DNA of 64,000 nucleotides. Origin: Solea solea. Lineage: Eukaryota > Chordata > Actinopteri > Pleuronectiformes > Soleidae. Shown piece by piece: positions 1 to 13,866 of the stretch. The stretch spans positions 24,407,981 through 24,471,980 of the forward strand of contig NC_081149.1 of the NCBI RefSeq assembly GCF_958295425.1. Direction: 5' to 3'. Position 1 is the stretch's first letter, and each line of letters starts with the position of its first letter. The notes under the pieces were generated by a model. That model was not told the DNA's origin. It searched no databases and saw only the letters and a program-made list of their open reading frames with translations. Both the position numbers and the translations under genes were made by a program.

Positions 1-457
1 CACACACACACACACACAGACAGACACACACACAGAGAGTCAGCGACAGATTACAGTCACATAGCTCATTTATAATGGGCGTCATTCTCTGGTTATATTA
101 GAGCTGCAGCGACACATAATAATCAACTGAAGCTACAGGAATGTATGAGAAGAAAATCACATATTCAATTATTTATTTCATGCAGGGCAATCGATTAAAA
201 AACTTAACTAATGAATCCCACAATTTTCTGTCGTTAATCTGAAGTTTATAACAGATATTTATTTATATAAAATCATGGAATGAATGTAGAATCAACACAT
301 AAAGTACATTTAAATTCATATCTTGATGTTTTAACATGTTAGTAAGTCTTTACACAGAGAAACACACACACACACACACACACACAACCACAAAACACCA
401 ACTCAATTTGCACTGTTCTTATATTAATATTATTATAGACCACTTATGACCGACCAT

Positions 458-490
<33 letters not shown>

Positions 491-1176
491 AGAGCAGATG
501 TCTCCTGTCAGAGGTTTGTGTGAGTGACAGAGAATCAAAGCTCCTCCCACTCTCCCGAGGAATGAAAAACATTTAACAAATAGAAATAAAGGAGTCACGT
601 GATGATTAGTGTTATCATTGTGTTGGTGACTGCAAATATACAGTAAGTGCTAATGAGTGTGAAACTGGTGTGGTGATCAGGTGATGTCAGCTGAGGCGGC
701 GGTGTCTCTAACACAAGCACTTTGAATAATCAGCAAAGGCAGATTAGTACTGAGTTAATTAACTAGTCGTTACACATTTAAACTTTATCTATTGTCATTT
801 AACAATGACCTTGTATTTATTAAATAGCAGAGCAGACATACAATGCAGATTGTACAGAGAAAGCACAAGTGTTGTTTCATAAATGTTGATTTAAGTTATT
901 ATTATAAATGGAATACAACAATTTGTCAGTGTAGTCATTTGGTGATAATAAGATCACACGGTATACTGTTCCATCTAAAACCATTTACAGTATCCATTTT
1001 ATTCCATGATATTAAATATAACTTATTTCATCCACATTAAAATGATCACAGAGAGGGATGATGTGACAGTTCACTGTCTTTGTTTCCACTGTCAAGTAAC
1101 ACGACACCAGCACAAGACACACATCTGGATTTGTGTTAAATTTAACTTCTTCAGCGTTGACACCAACAGTTGTATG

Positions 1177-1226
<50 letters not shown>

Positions 1227-2347
1227 CGTTGACGGTGTTATTTTAACACTGCTAGATGACTTTACTGTGTATAATCATCACATTAGAACCATGTGATGCA
1301 GCAGCGTCTGTATTCATCAAAAAATAATAAATGTGAAGAAATAAATTCACTCTGCCGCTGAAGTGAATCAGTATTTACACAGCAATAACATCAGTAACAC
1401 TTTGTGAAAAATATTATATATGTATATATATATATATCATATATATTATAATAATATATATGATATATAATAATAATAAAAAAAATATAATAAATATAAC
1501 ATATTAAATATAAAAAAATATATATATAAATAAAAAATTATAATAAATATAACATATTAAATATAACATATTATATATATATCGCTCAGGATAATCATGT
1601 CGTCCAGGAACAGCACAATGATGTAACTACGTTTCACCCCCAAACAATAATGTGTATGCTTAATAAATAAAGAGTGTTTATCCCACACACACGTGTCTGT
1701 GTGCTGGAGGTTTTTTTTGAATGTTTTTCCTCACTTTTGATGCTTTACGATGGCGAGGTGAGAATCACGGGCGAGAGAAGCACGACACATGCTGTGCTGC
1801 TGTGTCAAGACAAGGATGTCCTGTTACCAGTGTCAATAAAAGCTGGAGTTTAACATGAGAGCCATTCACTGTGGGAGAAGAGGGTGAAGTGTCGGCAGAT
1901 GCTAAATAAACATTCTCACCGTAATTATATAGATCCTAAAAGTAAACCAACTGACACTACCCATTGTGTCGTTGCTGCTTTTCTCATAATTGTTGCTCTA
2001 TTTCAGCCTCATTATGGTTTTTAAATGGAGAGGTTTTACAGCATGAACATGATAAATGTTGTCTCTAACTTGTATATTTCTATTTTGATCACATAGTTGG
2101 CTCAGAAACTAAGGTGTGCTCTGTTCGTGGTGGAGCTGAGGGCCGGGCTATGGAGGGTAAGATCACGTCTTCCTCATTCTGTACAACTCTAACAACAGTG
2201 AAGCAGGACTGGTGAACAGTCCAGTGCAAAGAAACACTACAACTACAAGTTCAGAGAGGAATTCAGAACCAGAATTTCACTTTGTTTACATGACCTAAAA
2301 AACAAGGTTTGATTCTTGTGTTAGTCTGATTGAAACTGGACTCTTAG

Positions 2348-2612
<265 letters not shown>

Positions 2613-3360
2613 ATACATGTAAACAATAGTCCAATTAAATAGTGGAACCCAAACTTGACTTTGTCACAAACAAATCTACTCCTGTGTCACGAGATAGAGC
2701 TGATTTTAATGGTGTGTGTGTGTGTGTGTGTGAGAAAGTAAACAGATGGCAGAGTATAATAGTACACAGAGTCATTTCCTCACAGGGAGATGTCAACACA
2801 CACACACACACATGCACATTTCACTACTTCATTACACGACTTGTATCTATCAGACCATAGAACACTGCAGAACACAGCATGTCTGAGGGTTAACACGCTC
2901 CCTGAAGCTGCACCAGCTGAGCCACAATACGCACTGACCTCTGCCGCCCTCTGCTGTCCACTGCTGAGTACAGCAGTATTTAGTGCTTTACTTCTGTCCC
3001 TGCAGAGCAGCTTGAGGGGTTTCAAACCAAAGGTTGCAGGAATGGAGACGAGATAATGTACATATGAATGACCTTCAGGTTCACCACTATGACAAATACA
3101 GACCTACATTTTTCTCAGACTATACCTCTACCTACTTATGGACCTACCTTTACCTACCTACCTCTTTACCTACCTACCTACTTACCTACCTACCTACCTA
3201 CCTATCAGTCCATAAACCAGTGGGAGTAGAACAGCTGAGTAGAATGTTGTTAGTTATCCTCCTCTCATGCACACATGCTCTTCCAGGACTAAATCTGTGT
3301 CTTCATCACAACCAAAACCTACAAAAGCTTGTACAACATTTGTAAAACTGGCAAATCATC

Positions 3361-3898
3361 ATGGTTTGCCATCATCATCATCATCATCATCATCATCCTC
3401 ATCAGCATCATCATCATCATCATCAGCATCAGCATCATCAGCCTATGACTGGACACAGTCTTACAGCCGGACCACAGGCGGTGAGGCTGAGTAACAGGAC
3501 ATAAAGTCATGATAATCACAGGTTTGTGTGTGAGAACACAACACTTCATCTACGCCTGCACCACAATCTCACCTTTAAGTCCATGAACGACACAACCAGA
3601 CGACCATAATGAATGATGACACATGGGAACAACAGGGAGACACTGACACAGACCGACCTGCTCCTGACCTTTAGAGGCTGCTTCACATCTGTGGCTGACG
3701 ACCATGACGATGAAACAACAAGTATTTTTAACACATTTACGTTCATGGATAATTAGGCACCTTGAGAGTGAGCACTAATACTTAGAGTAAAACTAAATGC
3801 ATGTGTTGAAAGATAGAGTTCAGACAAGTGGACATATTATTATTATTATTATCATCATTATTATTATTATTATTATTATTATTCTCATCATTATTATT

Positions 3899-3939
<41 letters not shown>

Positions 3940-3955
3940 CATTATAATAATAATC
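3361..3955. repeat. Trinucleotide microsatellites (ATC)n and (ATT)n/(AAT)n
   Basis: (ATC) run with CAG interruptions at 3368-3441 and an ATT-then-AAT tract at 3835-3953. The second could fold back on itself because the two halves are complementary. Confidence 0.9.
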
Positions 3956-5796
3956 TGCACCTAATTGTTTTCTGTCCCCATGTTCACATGAAAACACTCA
4001 TATATATGGAGATGATTGATCCTAGTCTTGTTTGCTCAGATTTCAAATCTCTTCCGTTTGGGAATGACTGTTTTATGTCATATCACACATCAACCCCAAA
4101 CCTCAGGGATCTTAAAACTGGTCTGATCTAATGTCACAACCTTCATTTCATCTGTAAAAGGTGGGCTTTGGTCACACAGAGGATCCACAGAGAAGCTCTC
4201 GACCAGTGGGAAGACGTTTCTTTCCAGCTGTGTTCGTCTCACACAGGGAAAGTTGTCAAAAGTACACGGTGGAAAATCAGCTCTCATCGCTCCTCCACAG
4301 AGAGTTGAACAAAGCTCAGCTTCTCTCAGAGACGTCCATCCCATCGCCCACACACACACACACACAGACCACTGCCTGAACACAAACATCACGCTGTCTG
4401 TTTGGACAGTGAAGTACAGGAAAGGCCGGCGTCAGCTCCTGTTCCTGTGGACGCAGGAACTGCCTCTGTGTTTGTGACTACAGCGATGTTGTGTGCACCT
4501 CAGTCTGCCGGGACAGAAGCTGCACGCTGGCCAACACCAACACACTGAGCGCAGCTGAGAGAGAGAGAGAGTGATGCTGTTTGAGATCAACACACTGCAA
4601 CACCTGTCAAAATATCATGTCAAGAGGTTCACTTATTCAGCCAATCTGGATACATTTCTTTCTTAAAAAAAGAATAAAATATTATATATATAATATATCA
4701 CATTTCAGCATGAAGAGGATCAGATATTGATGAATCCATATGTTTTGCCACACCTCTAATATTAGTCTGTGCACCTTTGGCCACATTAGTCTTTATTTTT
4801 TACACATTTTATTCCTATTTTTTCAAAGCATATTGAGTGAATTTCAAGCCTTTTTTTCCGAAACTTTTCTCAAATTAAACCTGATCAACTGCTCAAGAAT
4901 GTGTGTGTGTGTGTGTGTGTGTGTCGGCTGCGCCCGACGGCTTTTTTGTCTCATATATTTTGCCCATTTTCTATTTTCCTCCATTTGATGGAATAAAAAA
5001 TAATATAACCAATGAATAAATGAATAAATCAGACTTCATTTATGAAGCACTCAAATAGAAACTGTTGCACAAAGTGCTTTACATGATAAAATCAGACCCC
5101 AACTCACACACTCACAGACACACACTGACCCCACACACACACACACACACACACAGACACACGTGTGTTGTCTATCAGTAAGAATTGTCTCTCTGTGAGT
5201 CACAGTCACAGTCGCAGACACACACACATGTGTGTGTGTGGTCTATCAGTAAGAAGTGTCTCTCTGTGAGTCACAGACATGAAGGCAACAGTGGGACATG
5301 AAAACAGACGAGGGGGCGCTAAAGACACAATAAAGAACTAAACTAAATCTAAAAACAAAAAAACAACTAAGGAAAATAAACAGACACATGAGATGATATA
5401 AAATAAAATAATAAATATTGTTAGTGATGCAGAGAAGTTTGATTAAAAAGGTAGGTCTTTAATAATATGAAAGTTGTGTTGTGTCTCCACAAACCTGTTC
5501 CAACAACTGCACAACTTCAGTCACCAGTTATTAAACAACACTTATGGTCTGTCGCTCCAATCTACACTTTATACACAGTGTTTTCAAGAAGAAAAACAAT
5601 GTAACCTATCAAACGTCCATAGTTTGCTTATTATTAGTAGTATTATCTTAAAAGCAAGGCAGAGATCAGTCCAATGAATCGTCTCACCCTGTTACTCAGT
5701 CTGCCTCTGTAATTCTTAAAGAAAAGCACGTGATGAAAGTTTATTGAGAAGAGGAAAAACATTAATTGCCAGTAAAAGATGCAGACGCTGTGATAC

Positions 5797-5797
<1 letters not shown>

Positions 5798-5863
<66 letters not shown>
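5798..5863 (+). repeat. (CAG)22 microsatellite
   Basis: Twenty-two uninterrupted CAG units inside an 83-codon open frame (5744-5995) that I do not recognise as a gene. Confidence 0.97.
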
Positions 5864-5864
<1 letters not shown>

Positions 5865-6016
5865 TGTCTCACAACCTCGGCGAGAAAGACCACAACGATC
5901 TGCAGCAGGCCGAGTCTGGGAATAAGCTTAATCCTCGTCTGAGAGAGGAGAGTCGCACAAAAGCTGCTCGCTGCAGCGGCCAGATGTCGTCTTAGTCCTT
6001 AGATGTGACGTACACA

Positions 6017-6049
<33 letters not shown>

Positions 6050-6349
6050 AGTGTGCTAATCCTTGACAACAAGCATCCAAACCTACACACACACGCACTA
6101 ACACGCAAAGACTTGACTCAACTCCAGGAAATGTATTAAACTAAGAGGAGACTTATGTAAATACACATTTTCTTTTCTTGTATTTAATATTTTTAGATTA
6201 TTATTACTTTCAAATACTGCAGTGGAGACACAGACCATCAGTATCATCTAATCATTTATTACTTAGGTTAAGTCATTTTGATTTATTTATTAATGACCTG
6301 TTTTATTTTATCAGCGTCATATATTAGCTGCACTGACTTCTTAAGACTA

Positions 6350-6637
6350 GAGCTGAAGCAATTACTCGATTAATCGATTACTAATCGATTACTAAATGAA
6401 TCGTCAACTATTTTGATCATCGATTCATCGGTTTGAAGCTTTTTTCACGATTAAAAGAAGATTTCTGATAGTTTGAGCTTCTTAAATGTGAATATTTGAT
6501 CACTTATCATTAAAAAGTCAATCAGACATACGAGAACATCGTCACTTCCATGTTTGACAAACACTGATCAACATTTTAAACGTTCTCTGACATTTTATAG
6601 ACCGAACGATTACTCGTGAAAATAATCACTAGCTCTA
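6350..6637 (+). mobile_element. MITE-like inverted-repeat element ('atcgattaat' family), copy 1
   Basis: Begins agagctgaagcaattac and ends aataatcactagctct, which are imperfect inverted ends. The interior has attaatcgatt motifs and the family landmark 'gcttcttaaatgtgaatat'. A very common teleost non-autonomous element; superfamily not assigned. Confidence 0.75.
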
Positions 6638-7639
6638 CTAAAGACACAGAAATAAACATGGTCAAAGGTCAGGGATTAAAATGGATCACGACTTAAGATG
6701 AAATATAATATGGTTAATATTATTATTAGTGTTCTCGCTCCGCCCGTTTTACCAAGGATGCATCGGGTGGTGACTTGAGTGTACTTGAGAAAGCCATGTA
6801 TCCCAGAATGCATTTCGACTGAACATAGCAGCAGATAATACAAATATAAACGTGAAATAAATATTTTTCTCTGTCATTTAGAATTCAAACATGTGGTTTG
6901 TGTATTAAGATATGACGTATTTATAGTTTGCCAATGTTTGTCAGAGGTGATAAGCAGACGTCGCTGTCATTAGATGATTGGTGTGATCTATAGATTTGTT
7001 GTTGACGTGTTATTTTGTTTTTAATGGAAACGTTTTGACCTGACAGTTTGAAAGTTGGTATATTATTAATGTTTTATTTATTTTAACTTTGAATTTTAGA
7101 TTTATAATAAAGTCACACGGTCATTGCATCTGTATTTAAATATAATATGTACATATATGTAAGTGTTTATATATATACATACACATATTCCTCAATCGCC
7201 AGTGCAAAGAAGAGTCATGTACATTTATTTCCACTTGCCGTACATCCGGGTTACTTTTCCATCCACATGTATCCAAGCCTCTCTGGGATCAACTACACAT
7301 AGAAATATTCCCTCGATGTTCCAGGTTGTGAATGACGATTTACAGATTTACTACATTTAATACATACATAACAGTATATGTTGATATTTTCTAGTACATA
7401 TCTACCTATCACTGATCTACCGCTCTACGTCAGCTGACACTGGCACAGCGCGTCTCTCGTGTGGAGGATAAAGCAGTAGAGGATGGATGGATATCTAACT
7501 ATCCCACTATCTATCATAGCTATCAAAGGTATCAAGGGTCCACTGTTACCGTTTATCTCATAAAATAACGTCAAAGGTCCACAATACCACATTCCATTCC
7601 TTATAAGAATATTAACTCAAAGGCTTAAGGCCAACGGTA

Positions 7640-8110
7640 AACTACTTTAACTACTTTAACTGTTCAATGTCTAAAATCTCAACATTTAACAGGAGTCTGG
7701 TTTATTTAGACGTAGGACTGAATAAATCGTTTTTAAAATGAACTGATTCTAATGATCAGTTCACTCGTTTGCAGTTTCATGCAGCCGTGCAGCGATGACT
7801 CCACCCACGTTGATATAGTGACGTCATAAATGAACTCTATACTGGCTCCTACAGTGACTGTCAGTGACTGTCTTGTTGTCAGTTTGGTCTTTGTGTACAG
7901 TGATGATGTAACACTACAGTACTTGTATGCTGTGTCAGTAATACTATCAGACCTGACTGGGGGAGTGTTTGTGTGGAACAGTGAAACTTTTCATGGAGGC
8001 TTCTCTGTGCTTTCAGTCAGACTCTAACCTGTTTACGGTCGTCCCGCTTTACAAGCATAAAAGACATCACTTCCTGTGTGCAGCGCGGGAATGAGATCGT
8101 GTGGAGCTGA
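7640..8110 (+). repeat. Unnamed dispersed repeat, copy A
   Basis: Shares 'taacaggagtctggtttatt' and 'gtttcatgcagccgtgcagc' with 19660-20035, and 'catcacttcctgtgtgcagc' with 48097-48118. Confidence 0.65.
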
Positions 8111-8755
8111 CGGACTTCATCGGCGTTGTGTGAGCTCATTAGGTTTGAACGTAAATATAAAGAGAAAAACACATATAACATGTAAAAGGTCAAAGAGAGA
8201 GAGAGATGTGGGGATGGGATGTGAGTCAGTGCAGGCAATCTGCTGCTGCTGCCAGGAACTGTGACTCAGGGGCGACATGGTGAGAAGCTCATTCATGGAA
8301 GTGTGTGTGTCCATATGTGTGGTACACACACACACACACACACACACAGGCCATCTGTTGTCAGTTACTGCTCCTCTAACTTTTTCTGCCTTTAACACAC
8401 AAACACAGAGGAGTTTGGTAAAAAAATAAATAATTAAATAAATAAATAAATAAATAAGTAAATGAAAATAAAAACAATGAACAATGCATTTCCTACACCC
8501 ACAGCTTGGCCCCTGTTCACACACGGCGACTGACGCCAAAAAAACTAAAGCTTCATACTCACAAAACTATCTGAGACTGTTGCAGTTCTACTCTGGCAAA
8601 CAGAACCCAGAGTTCTGGTTCAGCAGGAGGTCTGGTCCGTCTACTGGCACAGACCAAACACACGGATCAAGGAAGACTTTATGCATCCTTCTTTAGCATC
8701 AACAAGCTAAAATGCTATCACCGCTTTTGGGAAGAGGCCCCATTTTATTTCCACA

Positions 8756-8793
<38 letters not shown>

Positions 8794-11242
8794 AAAAGCA
8801 CAGATGGACGACCCAATTACTGCCCATCACCCCTCTGTTCAATCAATCAGGCGACCATTGTCATGAGCTGGACAATGACTTAAGTGCATTGTGTTTAGTT
8901 TTACTACAAAAGCACAGCAATTTAGTAAATTATGTTAACTTAAAAGAGGAATTAAATGTTCAAAAGTGACATGTATCATCTATCTATCTATCTATTTATC
9001 CTCACTAACCATGGAAGCAGTGAATGTCTCGTTCAGCACACTGAAGACACTTCAGTACAATTATAATCTGTAGTACTACAGCATAAAATCTGTGTACGAC
9101 AAACAATATATACAGGTTTTTTTCTAAACCAGGTAACAGGGACGCTTTTCTCTTGCACCCTTTTACCAAAATACAGATTTAGCACTGGAAGCCTTTCATT
9201 ACATGACATGCAGTTTGTGTGAAAATATCAAATTGATGCCCCCCAAAAAAGACCCAAACATGGTATATAGACAGTCAGACGACTTGACGCTGGCCATTTT
9301 GCAATTGCAAAATATTTTCTTTAAGGTAAATACAAAAAGAAACGATAATTTCATCCATATTGAGCCTGAGAATGACCCTTTTCACCTCAACAGCTCCACA
9401 CCACTATAAAACCCTGATATATACATCCATACTTACATAAAATAAAATGCTACACCAAAATGAATAATAAAGCCTCTCAAAACAGGGCACAACACTGTTA
9501 CCCTTCTAATTAACATGCTGGTTAAAATATGATACTTCTGAGGGAGAAAACTATTTTATAAATTGTCAAAAAAAATCACAATGTGGATCCTAATAAAACA
9601 CAGGAATTGGGGGAATTTCCTGTGGTGCACTCACACTCACTCTCTCACACTATATGGGAATGAATATGACTTCACTGTACGTCATTAACCTTGTTCTTTC
9701 TCTCCTATTTGTGTCTTTCCTTCCTGTCCTCTCTCTCTCTCTCTCTCTCTCTCTGTCTGTCCACACCTTGCAGGTTGCAGGATCCAGATCCAGATCCGAG
9801 GCTATTATTATCATTATTATCATAATAATAATAATAATAATAATAATATACAAATAAAATGTAATGTAATTGAATTAAAAGGGGCTTCACAATAAGGTGA
9901 TATTGGTGGATAAAAGTGTTAATATTTCATGTGAGTGACTTGAAAATGTTGTCCAGCCCGCCAACATACAGTCCTAGTGGTTTACTCTGAAGTGCCACAA
10001 GGGGGAGCTTGATTCCAGTTGTTCCATGAACCTGTGATTTGTAGTGATCGTATTTATTCATGATTTTTGTTCTTCATTTTAAAAAGTTAAGAAAAAAATA
10101 TGTATTTTTAGCAGCATGTTTTTGGAACACAACATTTTGCAAAAAGATTATTGTGATATTAAGTTCACCTGTTTCCTCTGTTTCCCACAAATAGTACAGC
10201 ATGTTTTTTGTAATTACCCCATGCTTTTGTGAATCACCCCGTGCTTACAGTTAACACTTTTTCAAGCATGCAAATGACTGATTACAGCAGCTGTCCCTGA
10301 TGCAAAATCTATTCAAATGATCTTACCTGTTCAACCAGTTCCCAGGTAACAGCTATTATTTGTTTTGGTGTATTTGAGCAGAGGAGAGCCCACATTCGTT
10401 TCCCCCAGCAACTCCTCGAGGGCATGTTATAACTTATCCTGACATCATGTTCCGACTTCAGGTCGACCTGGGATTTAACCTGACCGATTGCCTCGTTTTC
10501 CTCAACACCTCAGAGGGATTTCCCTTTTTAACAACAGAGAAGCAGCTTCCTGCACACACAGGAAATCACACACACACACACAGAAAACCTATGCAAATAT
10601 CAAACTGGATGACACTCTCTGTATGTGTATGTATGTATTAGTGATGGAGGAGTGCAGATAACCTCCCTTTAACTATCTCTCTCTCTCTCTCTTATCTCTC
10701 TTCCCCAGAGAAGCCAAATCCTAACTTCCTGCAATCGCTCAGGTCTTCCTCAGTTTGCCCACATACAGGAAGGGAGTGTGTGCGTGTGTGTGTGTGTGTG
10801 TGTGTGCGTTTGTGTGTGTGAGTGTGTGAGTTTCCTGTAGATAAACAAACACATGGCTGACTGACACGCTCACCTTTTCCCCTTTCTTTGTGCTGTGAAC
10901 AATTTTCATATCTCTGCTCTTTGAAGTCATTAAAAGCTTAAACTACACACTGGTGTGTAGCTTCAGTGGCTGAAGCTCTGAAATGTGAGGACCTGAACAC
11001 TCAGAGACTTATCCTGAGTGGACGCAGAGGGAATGGAACTCTGCGAATTGGGATTTTTGGACTATTTCAAGCATTAAGTTCTAGTTTTTCTGTGTGTTCA
11101 GAGTGAGGGCCCCTCATACTTTCCAGGTTCCATGTCACCAGCGAGTGATTTTTTTTCCTCACACATACGCGACTGTGGTTCCATTCATGTTACAAATGAG
11201 GGTCAGTGTAGCTTTCCACGCATGCATACATGATCTCATATT

Positions 11243-11542
11243 CTGCTTTATCCTCCACCTGAGGGTCGCGGGTCACTGGAGCCAATCCCAGGGTGTGTAG
11301 TGACAAGGGTGTGTAGTGCAGCCTGGACAGGTCGCCCGTCCATCACAGGGAACAACACTTAGAAACACAACCATTCCCTCTCACATTCACATCCACCGGC
11401 GGTCGAGAGCGCATGTTTTTGGACCGTGGGAGGAGAAAACACACAAATGGGGAGAACATGCAAACTCCATGTAGAAAGGTCATTGTTCCAACTGGGTCAA
11501 CCCGGGTCTTCTTGCTGCAACACTATGCCGGCATGTGGCCCC
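11243..11542 (+). repeat. Teleost 'ggggagaacatgcaaa' repeat, longer copy
   Basis: Includes 'gagggtcgcgggtcactgga', 'acaggtcgcccgtccatcac', 'catgtttttggaccgtggga', 'ggggagaacatgcaaactcc' and the 'gggtcttcttgctgcaac' end in consensus order. Confidence 0.8.
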
Positions 11543-13462
11543 ATAGTCCATATGACCTGATTTGTATTCTCTGAGCAATGAGTCGTGAAGGTGTGAGGAC
11601 CCCCTGGAATAAACTCAAACACACATCTTTGGTTACTGCCTTCAAAATGTTGGATATGTTTGCACGTTTGCATACGATATGGAAAAATCAGAGTCACATT
11701 ACTTCTAGGACTGTCACTTTTTATCCAAAACGTGGGGGGGGAGGTTCAAACGCGAACATTAAAAACCTGCTTGAGTTCAAAGTTTATGTCCTAGAAGTGC
11801 ATCAGACTGTCCATCAGGTCCAGAGCCGGCGAAAAAGAAGCAGAGAAGACCGCTGTTGGAGGAAGAGAGGAAGAGGAAGCGACTGTCGAAACGGACCGGC
11901 TTTTTTCAAATAGCAAGAATTGAAAAACATAGAAGCATTCGCAAGTGCAGATGGTCAGGAGAGGGAAAGGCAGGGGGGGCATCAGTGGTGGGTTGGTGAA
12001 AGTTGTAGACAATGGATGGATGGATGTTTAAAATGGTGTTGTAAAAATACTAGTATATAGTCGTGTACTACAAAACTATAGGGGGAGGACATTCCGCTTT
12101 AATGCATCTATGTGCAGCACTTCTTCAGCATGTAGACGAGCTTGAATCAAACCCTCCACCTTCTTGTCGAAAGATGATTCGCTCGATCACTGATGGTGGT
12201 GGAACGATAATCCTCCTGGGTTTTAAAAGTTTAGAGCCCAACAGAGTCGCTATTGTTCTCCTCCTACATGTCAGCTAACAGCTCACAGTTCTGTGTTGTC
12301 TTGTCGTGTTTGTGACCTTCACTTCACACCAGGAGCACAGCAACTCAACAGCTGAAGGACAGGTTGCAAACCCATCGCTATGATAGGTTGATTAGCCACT
12401 GCAGTACAGAAAGCTCAAAAGAACATCAAGGACACAGGTCAGGTGGTCCACACTCACTCATCCTCGCCATATGGAAAATGATGCTGGAGCACTAAATCAC
12501 GCGCTTCCCATTTCCGAGGCAGGCTCTTCCCACAGGAAGCCTGAGTGATGAATAGTGTTCATACACGAGCGCCACACATTCTTTTCTACTGGTCATCACT
12601 ACTTTTTGATAGATAGCCCATCTCACTAATGACTTGTACTGGGTTTGGGATGAACTAGGACACAGGCAGGGCCGGGCAATAATATGATATCATTATATAT
12701 CACATGATCATTTCTTTAATATTAATATAATGAAGCCTTATATTTGTGAAATATAAAGCATTTAAAGACCACAATTAAGTGGTTTCTTCAACCGTCAGTC
12801 TTTGATTATCTGACGTTTTATTTGATTTTAAGCTTTTTATTGTGATAAGGTTATTTGGCCATATTTAATAGGACATTCAAATACTAAAGCTCTCCGTCCT
12901 GACTGTCCTGTCCAGTTGTGGGGTTGCAAAAGGGCTGGAAATGTTCCCGTAATTTTCCAGCAACTGTCTTGGTGAAATTTTGGAAATATTTGAATATTGG
13001 AAAAATAAAAATGAATAAGAGTTATCTGTTTACTTTTTTGTCATAAGCAGACATGTACGCAAAATTATACAATTAAAAAACAACCCAGATTAACTTGTGA
13101 GTAGAACTTTATCAATGCATCATTCTTTAGAGTGAAACGTTCCTTACAGGCCTCAACAGCCCTGCAGTAAGTAGTGAGCTATGTGTCTGTGATCATTATG
13201 CTAAAATATTTCATTAACCAACTAGATTGAAGTGAACCCCTTCAGTTTATTACTATTCCCAAGTTTCTAATTTAGAAAATCCACTTTCCACTACACTCTT
13301 CTACTCACTATTCACCTGCATGCGGAACAAGTAGAGTAGAAAGAGTAGAAAAGCCAATAGGAGCACCTCTCTCTCTCAGGACTGCCCTGTGATTGGTCAG
13401 TGGCATTCTCTCTCAGATCACTCATCTTCTACCTCAGTATCGCTCAGTATCTGTATCAGTCC

Positions 13463-13635
13463 AATACTGGTCAAAATCACTGGATCGGATGTTGGAAAGA
13501 TAAAAATGTAGAATCCAATATCATCCAAAAATCCTATATATCACAAAATATCAAAATCAGCAAAACCATTTTAGCTGAGTCATGTTTGGGCTGTTGATTT
13601 CTTCTTTTTGGGAGAACAATATTTGTTACAGAATG
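13463..13635 (+). repeat. Dispersed repeat, forward copy
   Basis: Contains aaccattttagctgagtc followed by atgtttggg; the reverse complement of this stretch appears at about 26935-26955 in the receptor gene intron. Flanking 'gatttcttctttttgggag' also matches. Confidence 0.75.
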
Positions 13636-13641
13636 ATGGGT

Positions 13642-13866
13642 CGTGGGGGTCGCTGGTGCCAATCCCAGCTGACATAGAGCGATAGGTGGAGTTCACCTTG
13701 GACAGGTCACCAGTCCATCACAGGGACACATATAGAGACTAACAACCATTTACTCTCACACTCACACCTACGGTCATTTTGCCTAATCCCCAAATCTGCA
13801 TGTTTTTCAACAGTGGGAAGGAAGCGGAGAAAAGCCACGCACCCACGGGGAGAACATGTGGCCTCG
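13642..13866 (+). repeat. Teleost 'ggggagaacatgcaaa' repeat, copy 3
   Basis: Holds 'gccaatcccagctgacatag', 'acaggtcaccagtccatcac' and 'acggggagaacatgtgg'; truncated at its 3' end. Confidence 0.75.
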
